From the NCBI GenBank assembly GCA_949825045.1, contig OX463821.1, positions 35,236,486 through 35,300,485 on the forward strand: a stretch of DNA of 64,000 bases. Reading direction: 5' to 3'. Position numbers and translations under genes: made by a program. The notes under the pieces are model-generated. The model was not told where the DNA came from and did no database searches. It saw only the letters and a program-made list of their open reading frames with translations. Positions 1-11,263 of the stretch are shown in pieces. How positions within the stretch are numbered: the first letter of the stretch is position 1; every line of letters starts with the position of its first letter. The stretch is from Argyresthia goedartella. Taxonomy: Eukaryota; Arthropoda; Insecta; Lepidoptera; Argyresthiidae.

Positions 1-2925
1 AGACAAGTTTGCAGCCAGAGAAAGACAAAGAAGATAAAAGAGAAGATATTAAAGAAGAAAGAATAAAATTGAAATAATTAAAGAAGAAAAAATAGAGAAG
101 ATAATCATGGAAGATGGATAAATATGGAAGACAGACATTTATTTTAGAAGATACCATAAACAAGAGAGAAAAATAAATAAAGAAGACTTGCTGCCGGGTG
201 CCGGGCGTTTTTTTTCAAGCCAGTGATGTGGATTGCAGGGCGCCGGGCGTAACCGTACGGGTCAAGTGAGGAGCAGCTGGGAGATGTACGGGTCCCAGGA
301 TGAGCTGACTCTGAACAAGAACGACACGTGCGACGATGTCTGTGATGTGTGTTTTGGACAATGGTATCTATTTAATCCTATAAAATGTAAGTGAATTTTA
401 TTATTTGTTTAGAAGTATTAATTACGTGTTGGGAAGATTTTTACATTGTAAAAGGGTTGACGATTCGAATCAATATCAATATAATTATTTTTCAAATGAA
501 GAGAGCATAAAGTAAAAAAGTATGTCGAAGAATGGCATAATGAAAAGTTACAGTAGGTACTGTCAGCAAGAGAAGTATGAATGATGGTTGATATATTTTT
601 TTAGGAATGGAGATAATTATGAAGGCCGAAAGAAAAGTAAATTAAATTAGTTTGGCATGAGTTATTTTAGATGATTTTGATAAGTAGTAATATATTTTTT
701 TTAAGATGATGATTTTGATTGGAAATATGGGTAGAATGTGGTTAATTTGTAAGAAGATACAAGTTTTGTTGTTTTAAAGTCATTAATATACCGAGTACTA
801 TTTTATAAACTTATTGCATCTTAATTCCGATTTACTCCAAATGTACAATCAAGTACATAAATGATTCATTTGTTCATTTGACTTGGTTACAGTTCCAGTT
901 TATCTTAAAATTATAGTAATACAATACAGTGTTCGCAGGCGATCCAAATATGGACATGCAACACTGCAGAGGAATCCAAATTAGATTAGAACTTGACACA
1001 TGTTTTGATTACAGAGAAACAGAATTGTTATTATAATAATTAGTAGTTCAAGTTACCGCAGTGCGACTTATGTAGAATGAAAGGTTTAGTTTCATTTGAC
1101 TAATATGGAAGATACTTATAAGGTGATGCATGATTGTTAACAAGTTTAGGGTACCGCAGAGAGATGAAGTATGGAACCCATTGCATGAATTTGAATAAAA
1201 GTTTGAGAATGTATGAATTTCAGGTTTTGTTCCTATGTGTAAGATATACTTAGTATGAAAAAGTAGTTCAGCAAAGATTTTAAAATATATTACAAACGAC
1301 GGAACCACTACCGATGGGTTATTACAAAAGTTTGTTTAGAAATTGCACTTAGTTACTTTTATTTTAAAGATTGCATTCGAGTTTATTAATAGATTAAAGT
1401 CTGACCAGCGGATATGGTCACTAAGGATTCGGATACTTCATTTTAAAGTGAGAAAATGTTTGTTTGATAGTGAGTGTTGAAAAGTATGAAAATGAAATGA
1501 AATAAAAAGTTGAATGTTGTTATGGAGACTTGAAGTTTTGAGTTATGTGATTACGTATTAAGCACATAGAGAAAAGTTGTATTTTTGTTTGGATTTGGGA
1601 ATGTTGGTTATGGTTGTCGTTAGGATTAAAAAGTATGAATTTGAGAGATGGTATGGAATGTGCAGGATATGTTACTCTAGGCCACAGAGTGAGTGAGTTG
1701 GGAACACTTCGTTTGGTAAGCTTTCGAGAAAAGTTGGACTGATCATCCAATCTTTACAGAATGTCTTAAAATTCGAAGGATTCATTTGGTTTGTGTTTAA
1801 GTTATGTTATAGTTTGGTACGTAACTATTGGCGAGTCCGATATGTTATAGTATAATCATCAAAGTCTCAAAGGTACAGGTACAAGGTACAAGGCACGAAT
1901 CCTTCCGCTTCGATCATGATGTGGACGAGTTTCCTTTGTGAGAACGTTGGATATCGATGACCTTATAAGCTCTCGAGTAGGAGCAGGTTCAGGCAGGTAG
2001 ACCTGGAGCCAGATAATGGTAGTATTGTGGAAATAAAAAAAAAAGTACCTTATGAAAGACGTCTATAAATAAATAAATAATAAAAGTACCTATAAAAGTG
2101 CACTCACTATAATGTGAAATAAAATGGGATCCGGATACCCCTAAAAAGTACCTATATGAAGTAGAAGAAATAAAATAGAGACTTTGATTGATAGCGATTG
2201 TATGAGAAAAGCGAGTATATTTTGGTTAGTTTTGGAAAGAAGTTTTATATTGATAAATATTTTGATGTGAGTTTTGAGAAGGTATTATGGAAATGAAAAA
2301 TAAAGTAAGTGTGTGATTGAAGAAATAAGAGTTGAATAAATAAATACATAAACGAAGAAAAGAAAAAGAGATACAGAAGGTATGAAACATGTGTAATTTT
2401 GTAATTGTAGTGGAATAATGTTATAATTTTTTTTTAAAAATTCTATGTATTAAAAATAAATTTTTCATGTCGTCAACCCTATATCGTAAACAGGTTAGAT
2501 AATATTTTGTGTATTATAATTAAGTTTCATAAAATATTGGAACAGATATTAACTATGTAATCATTAACTATTTTACGAATTTAATAAGAACATTATATCG
2601 TTTTTTTTTAACACATATATTTTTTTAATCGATTACAGTGTGAATTTATATAAATGGTAATATTTTGTTTTGAAAGTGTTTTAAAATTGTATCGGGAATA
2701 TAAAAAAAAAAAAAAAAATGGTTGTTGTATATTGAATTGTTATATTTACATATTACACAGATTTTGAATTTTAAATTGTTATTTTACACAGATGATTTAT
2801 TTTATTGTTATTTTTACAGAAATGAGTTATCAGATTATTGTTTTTATATTTTGTATTCTAAATTGTTTTAAATATCATAAAAAATAAGATATAGTATATT
2901 TTTTCTTTCAAAAAAAGGGGGAAGG
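1..2925 (+). other. Probable interior of an LTR retrotransposon, non-coding
   Basis: No open frame here looks like a protein. The + strand is unusually rich in A and G, with many GAAGA-type runs in the first 180 bases and AT-rich stretches up to 2.9 kb. A G-rich patch lies at 1880-2030. The stretch ends in a purine-rich run (AAAAAAGGGGGAAGG, 2911-2925) directly before a TG-starting segment, which is how a polypurine tract precedes a 3' LTR. I infer that this is the 3' interior of an LTR element whose left part is outside the window. The family cannot be named. Confidence 0.35.
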
Positions 2926-3056
2926 TGTAGTGTATGCACACCCGAACCCTAATTACATCTATATATAGCCCGGTATTGTATGAATCTAGAGACATTATAC
3001 GACTGTACTTTGAAGCCGATACTCGTCTTATTCCACTCATATACCACATCCTTACA
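2926..3056 (+). repeat. Candidate 3' LTR (131 bp)
   Basis: The segment begins TGTAGTG after a polypurine tract and ends CTTACA, so it has the TG...CA ends of an LTR. Its right border is supported independently. The sequence that follows (from about 3057) is continuous in the second copy of the LINE tail at about 5297, where it is preceded by LINE coding sequence instead. The LTR element therefore sits inside a LINE copy. The partner 5' LTR is outside the window, so the target duplication cannot be checked. Confidence 0.45.
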
Positions 3057-3581
<525 letters not shown>

Positions 3582-3584
3582 AAG

Positions 3585-3654
3585 GGCCGAGGCCGAGGGC
3601 GGCTGCTCCGTGCGGGCCATCGTGGTGATCAACCCGGGGAACCCCACCGGACAG
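3585..3654 (+). CDS. ALT: Alanine aminotransferase, first exon visible in window (partial gene)
   Basis: Alanine aminotransferase (EC 2.6.1.2) is a PLP enzyme that exchanges the amino group between alanine and 2-oxoglutarate. This exon reads ...VRAIVVINPGNPTGQ and carries the family's NPGNPTG motif, whose Asn contacts PLP. It ends at a good donor (CAG/GTGAGG) in phase 0 and joins cleanly to the exon at 6527. The start is uncertain. The only nearby AG acceptors (3583-3584 or a few bases later) have no pyrimidine tract, because LINE tail sequence lies immediately upstream. The exon may be cut by that insertion, or the splice site may be new. The protein identity is secure; the left border is not. 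Confidence 0.85.
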
Positions 3655-3689
3655 GTGAGGCGGTGTCTGTTGGAACATGAACTCCCAAA

Positions 3690-3790
3690 ACGTTACACCT
3701 GTGAAATCACGCCTGTCAAAACATAACACACAAAAAGAATACCTGTCTAAACGTAACAGATGCAAAAAAACGGTCAAGTCCGCCACCGTA
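3690..3790 (+). repeat. Degenerate CCTGTCAAAA-type repeats next to an ALT exon
   Basis: Directly after the exon the intron contains several loosely spaced copies of a motif like CCTGTCAAAACATAACA (for example near 3704, 3717 and 3741). Similar clusters lie before the exons at 6527 and 21856. The origin is unknown; it may be a decayed tandem repeat. Confidence 0.45.
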
Positions 3791-4195
3791 CAATGGTAGG
3801 GATAGTGTGGAGTGAACAGTTTCGACAGTAGTATTTGAAGGCTTAAAATGGCAAGATGTGTTTAAAAATGCTGAAACTGGCCTCGCTGCGGTTGCTGGAT
3901 GGCTTGATTGAAACTAACCTACTAACCTTGAATACCAGTAAGTCAAATTACATTTGTTTTTCGATCAGAAACCATGATCAGCCAGATAGTAACCTTGGCT
4001 TAAAAATTCATAAGTGCAAATACATCCGTGGTAATGCATGCAAATGCTCCACAATAAAGAAAGTACCTGTGTGATTTCCTCCAAAGATTATCATGGCATG
4101 CACATATAGATCTCCTGAACGCAAGAACTCGAAAGATGATTTGGGTATTCAAGGTCTTGCGTCACGAAGCAGATAAAGAACTTTTATGCAATATA

Positions 4196-5027
4196 CACAG
4201 TCAGGTCATAAGTTCTGTCACACAATAAAAACTTTTGAATTTAGAACGCTGGCCACAAAAAAGTTTATTGAATTCGAATTTCGAATTTTTCATGAAAATA
4301 AAAATGTGTACTTTTTAGAATTTTCCTCATTTTTAAATATGGAGTGGACACTTAAAGAAGACCGTGTCGCAGTTATTGCGTTGCATCGTTGCGGTTACGC
4401 GCCAATTCAGATTTTCGACTTACTGAAAAATTTGAATATAACCAAAAGATTCGTTTATCGTACCATAAAACGATACAATGAAGACTCTAGTGTAGATGAC
4501 AGGTCAAGAAGTGGTCGCCCTCGCTCTGTTAGGACTCCAGCAGTGATAACCTGTTTCTCATACCATGTTTAATAACAGGCACTGGGTATTCCAATGAGAT
4601 TCTGCGCCAGCTCATAGAGCGAAAAGCACACAAGACTGGCTCTGGCGGCGGGTGAAATCGACTTCATCCGGCACGAAGACTGGCCCTCCTCCAGTCCAGA
4701 TTTGAGTCCGTTAGATTACAAGATATGGCAACACTTGGAGGAAAAGGCCTGCTTAAAGCCTCATCCTGATTTGGAGTCATTCAAGGCATCCTTGATTAAG
4801 GCAGCCGCCGATATTGACATGGACCTCGTTCGTGCTGCGATAGACGACTGGCCGCGCAGAATAAAGGCCTGTATTCAAAATCGCGGGGATCATTTTGAAT
4901 AAACTTTATTACCATAAGAATCTATGTTTTATTAAGTACATTTTGCTATATAAATGTTTACATAAATAATAAACATGTCTAAATTATTTCATATTGCACA
5001 TGTGACAGAACTTATGACCTGACTATG
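4196..5027 (+). mobile_element. Mariner-type DNA transposon, internally deleted (832 bp)
   Basis: The ends are inverted repeats of about 28 bp that share AGTCAGGTCATAAGTTCTGT, at 4196 and as the reverse complement ending at 5027. The TA dinucleotides at 4194-4195 and 5028-5029 are the expected target duplication. The surrounding LINE reads through across the insertion point, which confirms the borders. At 832 bp the element is shorter than the usual 1.3 kb, and the coding part has lost its middle. Nothing in the sequence shows whether it can still be moved in trans. Confidence 0.9.
4339..4902 (+). pseudogene. Mariner transposase remnant
   Basis: The N-terminal part (from ATG 4339) is a mariner helix-turn-helix: MEWTLKEDRVAVIALHRCGY, then RSRSGRPRSVRT, the linker motif of the family. 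A deletion follows that removes the first catalytic Asp. The reading resumes near 4565 with NNRHWVFQ, a stop, then DSAPAHRAK (second Asp). After one frameshift it continues with WPSSSPDLSPLDYKIW, which holds the third Asp at DD34D spacing, and ends ...QNRGDHFE at 4902. The protein cannot be functional. Confidence 0.9.
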
Positions 5028-5504
5028 TATATATAGCCCTGGCACAGTCCGTATCGAGTTATTGTATCCCGGTGTGGGGTGGAGCATCCAAAACTCAATT
5101 TATGGAGTTGGAAAGAGCACAACGCGCCTTACTAAAAACTATGCTATGTAAGCCTTATCGGTTTTCTACGGCCTCCCTGTATGCCCTCTGTGATATTCTT
5201 TCTGTAAGACGACTTTATGTTCTAGGTATCATTCTCAGAACACACAAAACCTTAGTATTTGACATAAATACCTACAAAAATAAAAGAACTGGTAATGTCG
5301 TACCCACGGTCTCTTCGAAAACTGTTTTTGGCAGCAGCCAAATGGCGAAACAATCTGCACATTTATACAATAACATAAACAGGAAAGTAGTTACGTATCG
5401 AAAAACATATTTAGAGTGTAAAAATGTTATCAAATGGATTAAAGGTTTTGAAGAGGTAGAAAGTTTATTTAAATATATTAAAGTGTTTATTATTGGATTC
5501 CAAA

Positions 5505-5823
<319 letters not shown>

Positions 5824-5939
5824 GGTAATTTTTTGCACTTACCTTCTGAAGTTATCAAAACTAAGATTAAAAAGTAAAAATTTATAAATTGCCCTTATCA
5901 ACGATACCTAAATATCTTCTTACGGTGTTTTTTTTCGTT

Positions 5940-6143
5940 GTCGGTTTACCCCCTCTACTTTTTGTAGGCAATATTTTTTCATATCGGACGAATTATGTGC
6001 GGCTTCAGGATACATGTTTTTGCAGAAGATTTCCATAAAGATCTTGAGATATCGCTGCGACTGACGGACAGACAGACGGAGTCGCGAGTGATCCTTTAAG
6101 GATTCCTTTTTTACCTACGGTTAGGTACGGGACCCTAAAAAAG
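5940..6143 (+). repeat. Dispersed lepidopteran-type repeat, 3' part
   Basis: It contains GAGATATCGCTGCGACTGACGGACAGACAGACGG-like sequence and ends GGTACGGGACCCTAAAAAA. The same order (GACGGACAGAC-type run, then GGT(A)CCG...CCCTAAAAA) closes the copies at 20715-21120 and 41310-42026. I know this as a very common anonymous repeat of moths, but I cannot name a class. Confidence 0.5.
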
Positions 6144-6154
6144 AATACCGGTCA

Positions 6155-6350
6155 AAAACAAATTAACCAGTTAACTCATCTCAAAAAATAAAACCTTTCA
6201 AAATCTAAATGCATTCGAAACCGTAGCACCTGTCAACAACACAACATCTGCCAAAACATAGGTTCTATGTAACCCGTATCAAAAGGAGCACCTGTCAAAA
6301 ACATCACCTTTCAAAACAACGCGATCATGTTCTAAATTATAAGGCCTGCA
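6155..6350 (+). repeat. Degenerate CCTGTCAAAA-type repeats before an ALT exon
   Basis: The motif CCTGTCAAAA and variants (CCGGTCAAAA, CCTTTCAAAA, CTGCCAAAAC) recur about every 15-40 bases. They resemble those after the exon at 3654 and before the exon at 21856. Confidence 0.45.
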
Positions 6351-6526
6351 GAACTCATAAACGTATGCTCACGCCTTTTTACTGGAAGAGGGTGGCAGAG
6401 ACTTCCACTTGATAAGTTCCTGGCTTACATTTCTCGTTTCCTCAACATTCACAAGCCTCTTCTTCTTACTTTCACTATCAAATCAAAGTCCTGCAGAAAT
6501 ATACCGTCAACTACTCTGTACTGCAG

Positions 6527-6655
6527 GTGCTGACTCGAGAGAACATCGAGAACGTAATAAAGTTCGCGCACAAGCACAAGCTGCTGATATTCGCGGACGA
6601 GGTCTACCAGGACAACGTGTACGCGCAGGGCAGCAAGTTCTACTCCTTCAAGAAG
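6527..6655 (+). CDS. ALT: Alanine aminotransferase, exon (43 codons)
   Basis: The exon follows a CTGCAG acceptor, ends at a GTGAGA donor, and is exactly 43 codons in phase 0. It reads [18 protein letters not shown] then [20 protein letters not shown]. The [10 protein letters not shown] segment is the family signature whose Asp and Tyr bind the PLP ring. The preceding exon ends PTGQ and the next begins VLTEMG, which matches animal alanine aminotransferases across both joins. High GC content separates the exon from its AT-rich introns. Confidence 0.96.
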
Positions 6656-7555
6656 GTGAGAGGAGTTGCTCAGTGCTTCTAGATTCACTTTGGAAGATTA
6701 TAGACCTGGCGAAGTTAGAGATGTAGATTTAAGTGTGGGAAGATTTGTGTTACGGATGTCATATAAGTCGTTAGGGTCAGGAGGCAGCAGCCGACAATTG
6801 TAAGTATGGCGGAACCTCTTTGTGTTAATTTAATGTCTAATTAACACGGTCTAGATATCACTGTATTTGGATAGATTCTCTTTGAAGAACCAACTATTTT
6901 TTATGTTGATTTGTCGCTCTTGACACTACCCAGGAGCCCGTGCAGGGCTGTGGTATCCAATTAGCCATGTAAAGAATTTTCAAGGGCACCAAGCTAAGAA
7001 AACCATTTCGAGGCAATTGTGTTCTTGACCAAACTACGTTATTCATATCCAAAAATATAAAAGGATTACTGGAATATCCGTAAAAATAGCATGTCCTTCA
7101 TTTGGTCTCAACAGCTCATTTTTGTAGAACTCCACAGATAATGAAACTCTTTGTGTAGAGTTTTATTCGCCGTTAAGTTGGCTGTCCTGTAAAACTGTCA
7201 AATGTTAATAGTTTTCCCGTCAAGTCGGTAACTCTGTTGTCAGTCAGTCGGAACGTAAACTAATATTTACATTTTTTTTTTTAAACGTTTACAATATTTG
7301 AGGCCCTTAGCTAAAATGTGACACATGATAATTGAGTCATCTGAGTCTGAGCTAGGTGTAAACCTGTATTTCAGACTACAGTGCTCTTCCTATAATATAT
7401 ATATAAAGCTAATTTAAGTTACACGGACACTTTTTTATACAAAAATTACTGACTAATACTGACTAAAGACAAAGTTATAAAAATATGAAAAAAATGGGTG
7501 TGTGGGTGAGCCTCTCTGTGTGTAGTATGAGTATGAGTGAGTGTGTGTGAGAGGG
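6656..7555 (+). other. ALT intron sequence
   Basis: AT-rich intron with no coding signal. It ends in a short GT-rich stretch, into which the LINE at 7570 inserted. Confidence 0.6.
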
Positions 7556-7569
7556 TGTGTGAGGTAATA
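7556..7569. repeat. Target-site duplication, left copy (14 bp)
   Basis: TGTGTGAGGTAATA, identical to 13545-13558. The bases on both outer sides and the element bases differ, so the match is exactly 14 bp. Confidence 0.93.
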
Positions 7570-7654
7570 TTGTCAATTGTCAATTGTAAGACGGGCTGGT
7601 TTCCGCAACTCGACGACGAAAGCGCCTATTTTGCGTGTGGGTGGGAATGCGACA

Positions 7655-10600
7655 TCATTCGAGCCAACCCAACTCCTCCAGGAACGCCAGTAGGCCCTTT
7701 ACGTTACCGACTATCCCTGGAAGGTCCCTCGATTGACCGAGGTGTTTAGCCCTGTAGTCCGCTACTCCTGTGCACTCCATGAGGACGTGAGCAGCCGTTT
7801 CTTCTGCCTCCAAGCAGGCTCTGCAAAGGGGGCTGTCGGTAACACCTAGGACATATAGATGTTTATTAAAGAAACCATGGCCAGTAAGTGCTGCAGTTAC
7901 CAGTCGCATGCGCGGCCTACTAAGTCGAAGCAAGGTCTTAGCCAGCCTAGCGCTAGGGGACGGCAAGGCCAGCTTAGCCTGCCTGCACTCCTCATGGTTT
8001 GTCCAAAGAGTGGCATGATCATTCCTGGTCGACTCTCTCAGAAACGAGCGTACCATCTTGAAGGGAAGAGGGATGATAGGTTCGGGACCATACGCTGTCA
8101 AGCTAGATCCTTTACGCGCCAACTCATCCGCTGCATCGTTACCTCTTGATCCGCTGTGTCCTTTTATCCATTGAAGGATTACGCGGTTGTGTTGACATAC
8201 CTCCATTAGTCGTTTGTGACACTCGTAGATTAGCCCTGAGTTAATAGTGTTGCTATTTAGGGCTTGTAGGACGGCCATGCTATCCGAGAGGATTCGAATG
8301 GAGGAATCTCTTACCTTTCTCGATGCTATGGCATTAGCGGCCGAGATGATGCCCATGCATTCAGCTTGAAAGACAGTATTATGGGCACCCAGTGGAATGG
8401 CTATCTTGATGTTTAGGTCCTCCGAGAAGGTGCCTGAACCAGTGCCTGCTTCAGTTTTTGAACCATCGGTAAAAATTCTGAGCTCTTTAACGTCGAGCCC
8501 CTCAACCCGATGGTCTTCATGTAACTGTATATTGTATTTTTTGTCAAAAACAAATTGTTTAGGGATTCTGTCACTGCAAGCCATAGAGATGGGAATTTTT
8601 TTGTAAACTTCCCCTAGGATGGCGGTGTGTGAGGTCCTGTTTTTCCTCCAAAGTCCTAAGATGTTGAGTCTCACCGCAGATGACGCGGCCTCCTGCTTAA
8701 TATACAGCTGGAGTGGCGGAAGACACAGCATGGCCTCCATTGCTGCTGTTGGAGTAGTTCTCATACTACCTGTGATAGCCATGCAGGCCAGCCTTTGGAA
8801 GCTTTGGAGTTTGCTTACCATTGTGGTTAGTTTGGTCCTGGTCCACCACACCACAGCTCCGTAGCAGACAAGAGGACGGATCACCGTTACGTACAGCCAA
8901 AGAATGATGTTGGGAGAAAGTCCCCACTTTTTCCCCACCATTCTCCGACACTGCCAGAAAGCAATACTCGCCTTCTTTAGTTTGTTGTCGATGTGGCTAC
9001 TCCAGTTGAGCTTGCTGTCCAAGGTTATGCCCAGGTACTTCACCTCAGTTGCTAGCTGGAGTTCCGTTCCAAAGAGCTTAGGTAGGGTATACCTACCAAG
9101 AGCCCTATTGTTAGTGAACATGACCATTACCGTTTTTGTTGGGTTAACCGCCAGGTCATATTCTAAACACCAGCGCTCCACGATGCGAAGAGCTGTTTGT
9201 TTAAGGTTGCATACTGTGCTCGCAAATTTACCTGTGATGAGGATTACCAAATCGTCGGCGTATCCTACGGTGTAGTATCCATTAGCGTTAAGCTTGGTAA
9301 TCAGGTCGTTAATGACCAGATTCCACAGAAGCGGGGAGAGCACTCCTCCCTGCGGGCATCCCCGCACTACCTCCGCCGATAGGGACTCTCCAGCTAGACG
9401 CACGATACGTTTGTTAAGCATGTTTGTGACCCAGTTGTTTACAGCTGTTGACACCCCATGCCTTGTTAGAGATGCACTTATACTGCTATACTGCGTCTTG
9501 TCAAAGGCACCTTCTATATCAATAAAAGTTCCAAGACAGACGCATTTGTTTTGAATCGCCTCTTCAATTGTGGATACAACTGCATGGAGAGCCGATTCAG
9601 TAGACTTACCCAAACTATATGCATGCTGATTCTTGTGTAAGGGTATATGTTTTAACGCTCCATCTCTCAGGTGTCTCTCGCACAAACGTTCGAGAGTTTT
9701 AAGCAAGAACGAGGTGAGACTAATCGGCCTGAAAGATTTAGCGTTAGTGTAGTCGCTCCTTCCTGGCTTCGGTATGAAAATTACGTTTACTACTCTCCAC
9801 CTTTTGGGAACGTATCCGAATCTAAGACATGCTTTCATGATTCGGACCATTATATTGATGACGGGTTCCCCACCCCACTGTAGAAGTGCTGGGAAGATTC
9901 CATCTGGTCCTGCTGATTTAAAAGGTTTAAAGCTTAATAGCTTTAAACCCATGGCCCATCTCACCTTGTCAGCAGTGATAATATTATTAGTTATGTCTAA
10001 GTGGTCGACAGCTTCATGGTGAACCTCTTCCGGCCACACAATCTCTTGAATAGTTCTACTTCCGGGAAAGTGAGTTTCCAACAAGAGACTGTGTGTTTCT
10101 GTGGTGGAAGAGGTATATGTTCCATCGGGTTTTTTAAGCGACCCTAGCCTGGAGTTGCCTTGTTGAGCTAGTATTTGCCTTACCCGATTTGCTTGATCAA
10201 CGGTTTCAATGTCGCTGCAGAATTTCCTCCATGAGTTGCTGCTTTTGAACCGTAGTCGTTTCTTGTACTTGGATTTGGCATCTTTATAGTTGTCCCAATC
10301 CTCATCAGCACTGGTGTTCATCGCCCTGTTTAGCAGTCTTCTGATCTTAGCACGCATCCTATCTAGATCAGGACCCCACCAAGGCTGCCCCTTGATGTTG
10401 GTAGGCGCTGGTGTGCTAAGCGGGCAAGTTGAATGGTAGCAGTCTATTGAAGTATTTGTAAAATCTGTTACCTGTTGTTCGATTTGTTCGGGTCCCTCCG
10501 GATCTGGTAGAGTCTCAGCCCAAGCAAGTCTTTCACCTAGGATAGCTCTGTACCTTGTTCTGTCAGTCTTGCGTGGGTTTCTCTTAGGGACAGTTGGGGA

Positions 10601-11263
10601 GAACGCTGCGTTGATCTCGAAGCGTATCCATCGATGATCAGAGCATGACGCCTCGTTGGACACATGCCAGCCCCCAACGTCGTCGGATATGTCCGCCGTT
10701 GCCAGGGTAATATCAACGATAGTTCTGCTCCGCTTGGTAACAAAAGTTGGTTCAGAACCTATGTTAAGCACATTGAGGTTTGTAGTAAATAGGTATTCAA
10801 CAAGTGTCTTACCTCTGCTGTTCATATCTGGCATGCCCCACAGTGGGTGATGCGCATTCGAGTCGACCCCAACGATGAGCTGGAGGCCCGACTTCTCGCA
10901 GTGGTCCACCAGCCGGCACAGGTCGTGTGGAGGCGGGTTGTCCTCCGCAGGCATGTAGGCGGAGGCCACCACGAGCTCGCGGCACCTAGCTGTGTCGGGC
11001 AGTTGCAGCCTTATGGCACACAGGTCCCTGGAACAGAACTCTGTTAATGGCTGTGCTGGGATGTTGTTAGTAGTTATGATGCACGTTCTAGGGTTATCGT
11101 GATCAGTTGTACCGAAAAGCTTACCGCGGTTGATCCACGGCTCCTGGATCAGAGCCACGGCAGTGCTGTTTGCCCCCAACCAGCGTCTTAACTGGGCCGT
11201 TGCAGTTTGGCTGTGTTGGAGGTTGGCTTGGAGGATTTTACAATCGCGGGAGAGGGACGCCAT
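7655..11263 (-). CDS. LINE ORF2: endonuclease, reverse transcriptase, RNase H (1202 aa)
   Basis: This protein nicks the target and copies the element RNA at the nick. Residues 1-220 form an APE-type endonuclease with QAN (N14), E41, VDSNAHH (134-139) and SDH (208-210). The RT spans about 430-760, with AGPDG (451-455), FIDIEGAFD (580-588), GCPQGG (635-640) and the catalytic YADD (668-671). RNase H spans about 928-1055 with D933, E968, D994, H1036 and D1043 in place. A C-X2-C-X8-H-X4-C knuckle lies at 1147-1164. The ATG at 11261-11263 overlaps the ORF1 end by 26 nt in a different frame, so reinitiation or frameshifting is likely needed. Every catalytic residue I looked for is present. Confidence 0.95.
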   Translation of the reverse strand: MASLSRDCKILQANLQHSQTATAQLRRWLGANSTAVALIQEPWINRGKLFGTTDHDNPRTCIITTNNIPAQPLTEFCSRDLCAIRLQLPDTARCRELVVASAYMPAEDNPPPHDLCRLVDHCEKSGLQLIVGVDSNAHHPLWGMPDMNSRGKTLVEYLFTTNLNVLNIGSEPTFVTKRSRTIVDITLATADISDDVGGWHVSNEASCSDHRWIRFEINAAFSPTVPKRNPRKTDRTRYRAILGERLAWAETLPDPEGPEQIEQQVTDFTNTSIDCYHSTCPLSTPAPTNIKGQPWWGPDLDRMRAKIRRLLNRAMNTSADEDWDNYKDAKSKYKKRLRFKSSNSWRKFCSDIETVDQANRVRQILAQQGNSRLGSLKKPDGTYTSSTTETHSLLLETHFPGSRTIQEIVWPEEVHHEAVDHLDITNNIITADKVRWAMGLKLLSFKPFKSAGPDGIFPALLQWGGEPVINIMVRIMKACLRFGYVPKRWRVVNVIFIPKPGRSDYTNAKSFRPISLTSFLLKTLERLCERHLRDGALKHIPLHKNQHAYSLGKSTESALHAVVSTIEEAIQNKCVCLGTFIDIEGAFDKTQYSSISASLTRHGVSTAVNNWVTNMLNKRIVRLAGESLSAEVVRGCPQGGVLSPLLWNLVINDLITKLNANGYYTVGYADDLVILITGKFASTVCNLKQTALRIVERWCLEYDLAVNPTKTVMVMFTNNRALGRYTLPKLFGTELQLATEVKYLGITLDSKLNWSSHIDNKLKKASIAFWQCRRMVGKKWGLSPNIILWLYVTVIRPLVCYGAVVWWTRTKLTTMVSKLQSFQRLACMAITGSMRTTPTAAMEAMLCLPPLQLYIKQEAASSAVRLNILGLWRKNRTSHTAILGEVYKKIPISMACSDRIPKQFVFDKKYNIQLHEDHRVEGLDVKELRIFTDGSKTEAGTGSGTFSEDLNIKIAIPLGAHNTVFQAECMGIISAANAIASRKVRDSSIRILSDSMAVLQALNSNTINSGLIYECHKRLMEVCQHNRVILQWIKGHSGSRGNDAADELARKGSSLTAYGPEPIIPLPFKMVRSFLRESTRNDHATLWTNHEECRQAKLALPSPSARLAKTLLRLSRPRMRLVTAALTGHGFFNKHLYVLGVTDSPLCRACLEAEETAAHVLMECTGVADYRAKHLGQSRDLPGIVGNVKGLLAFLEELGWLE

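Noticed and set aside
7859..10022. Several + strand frames of 60-120 codons
   Set aside because: They are antisense shadows of LINE ORF2.
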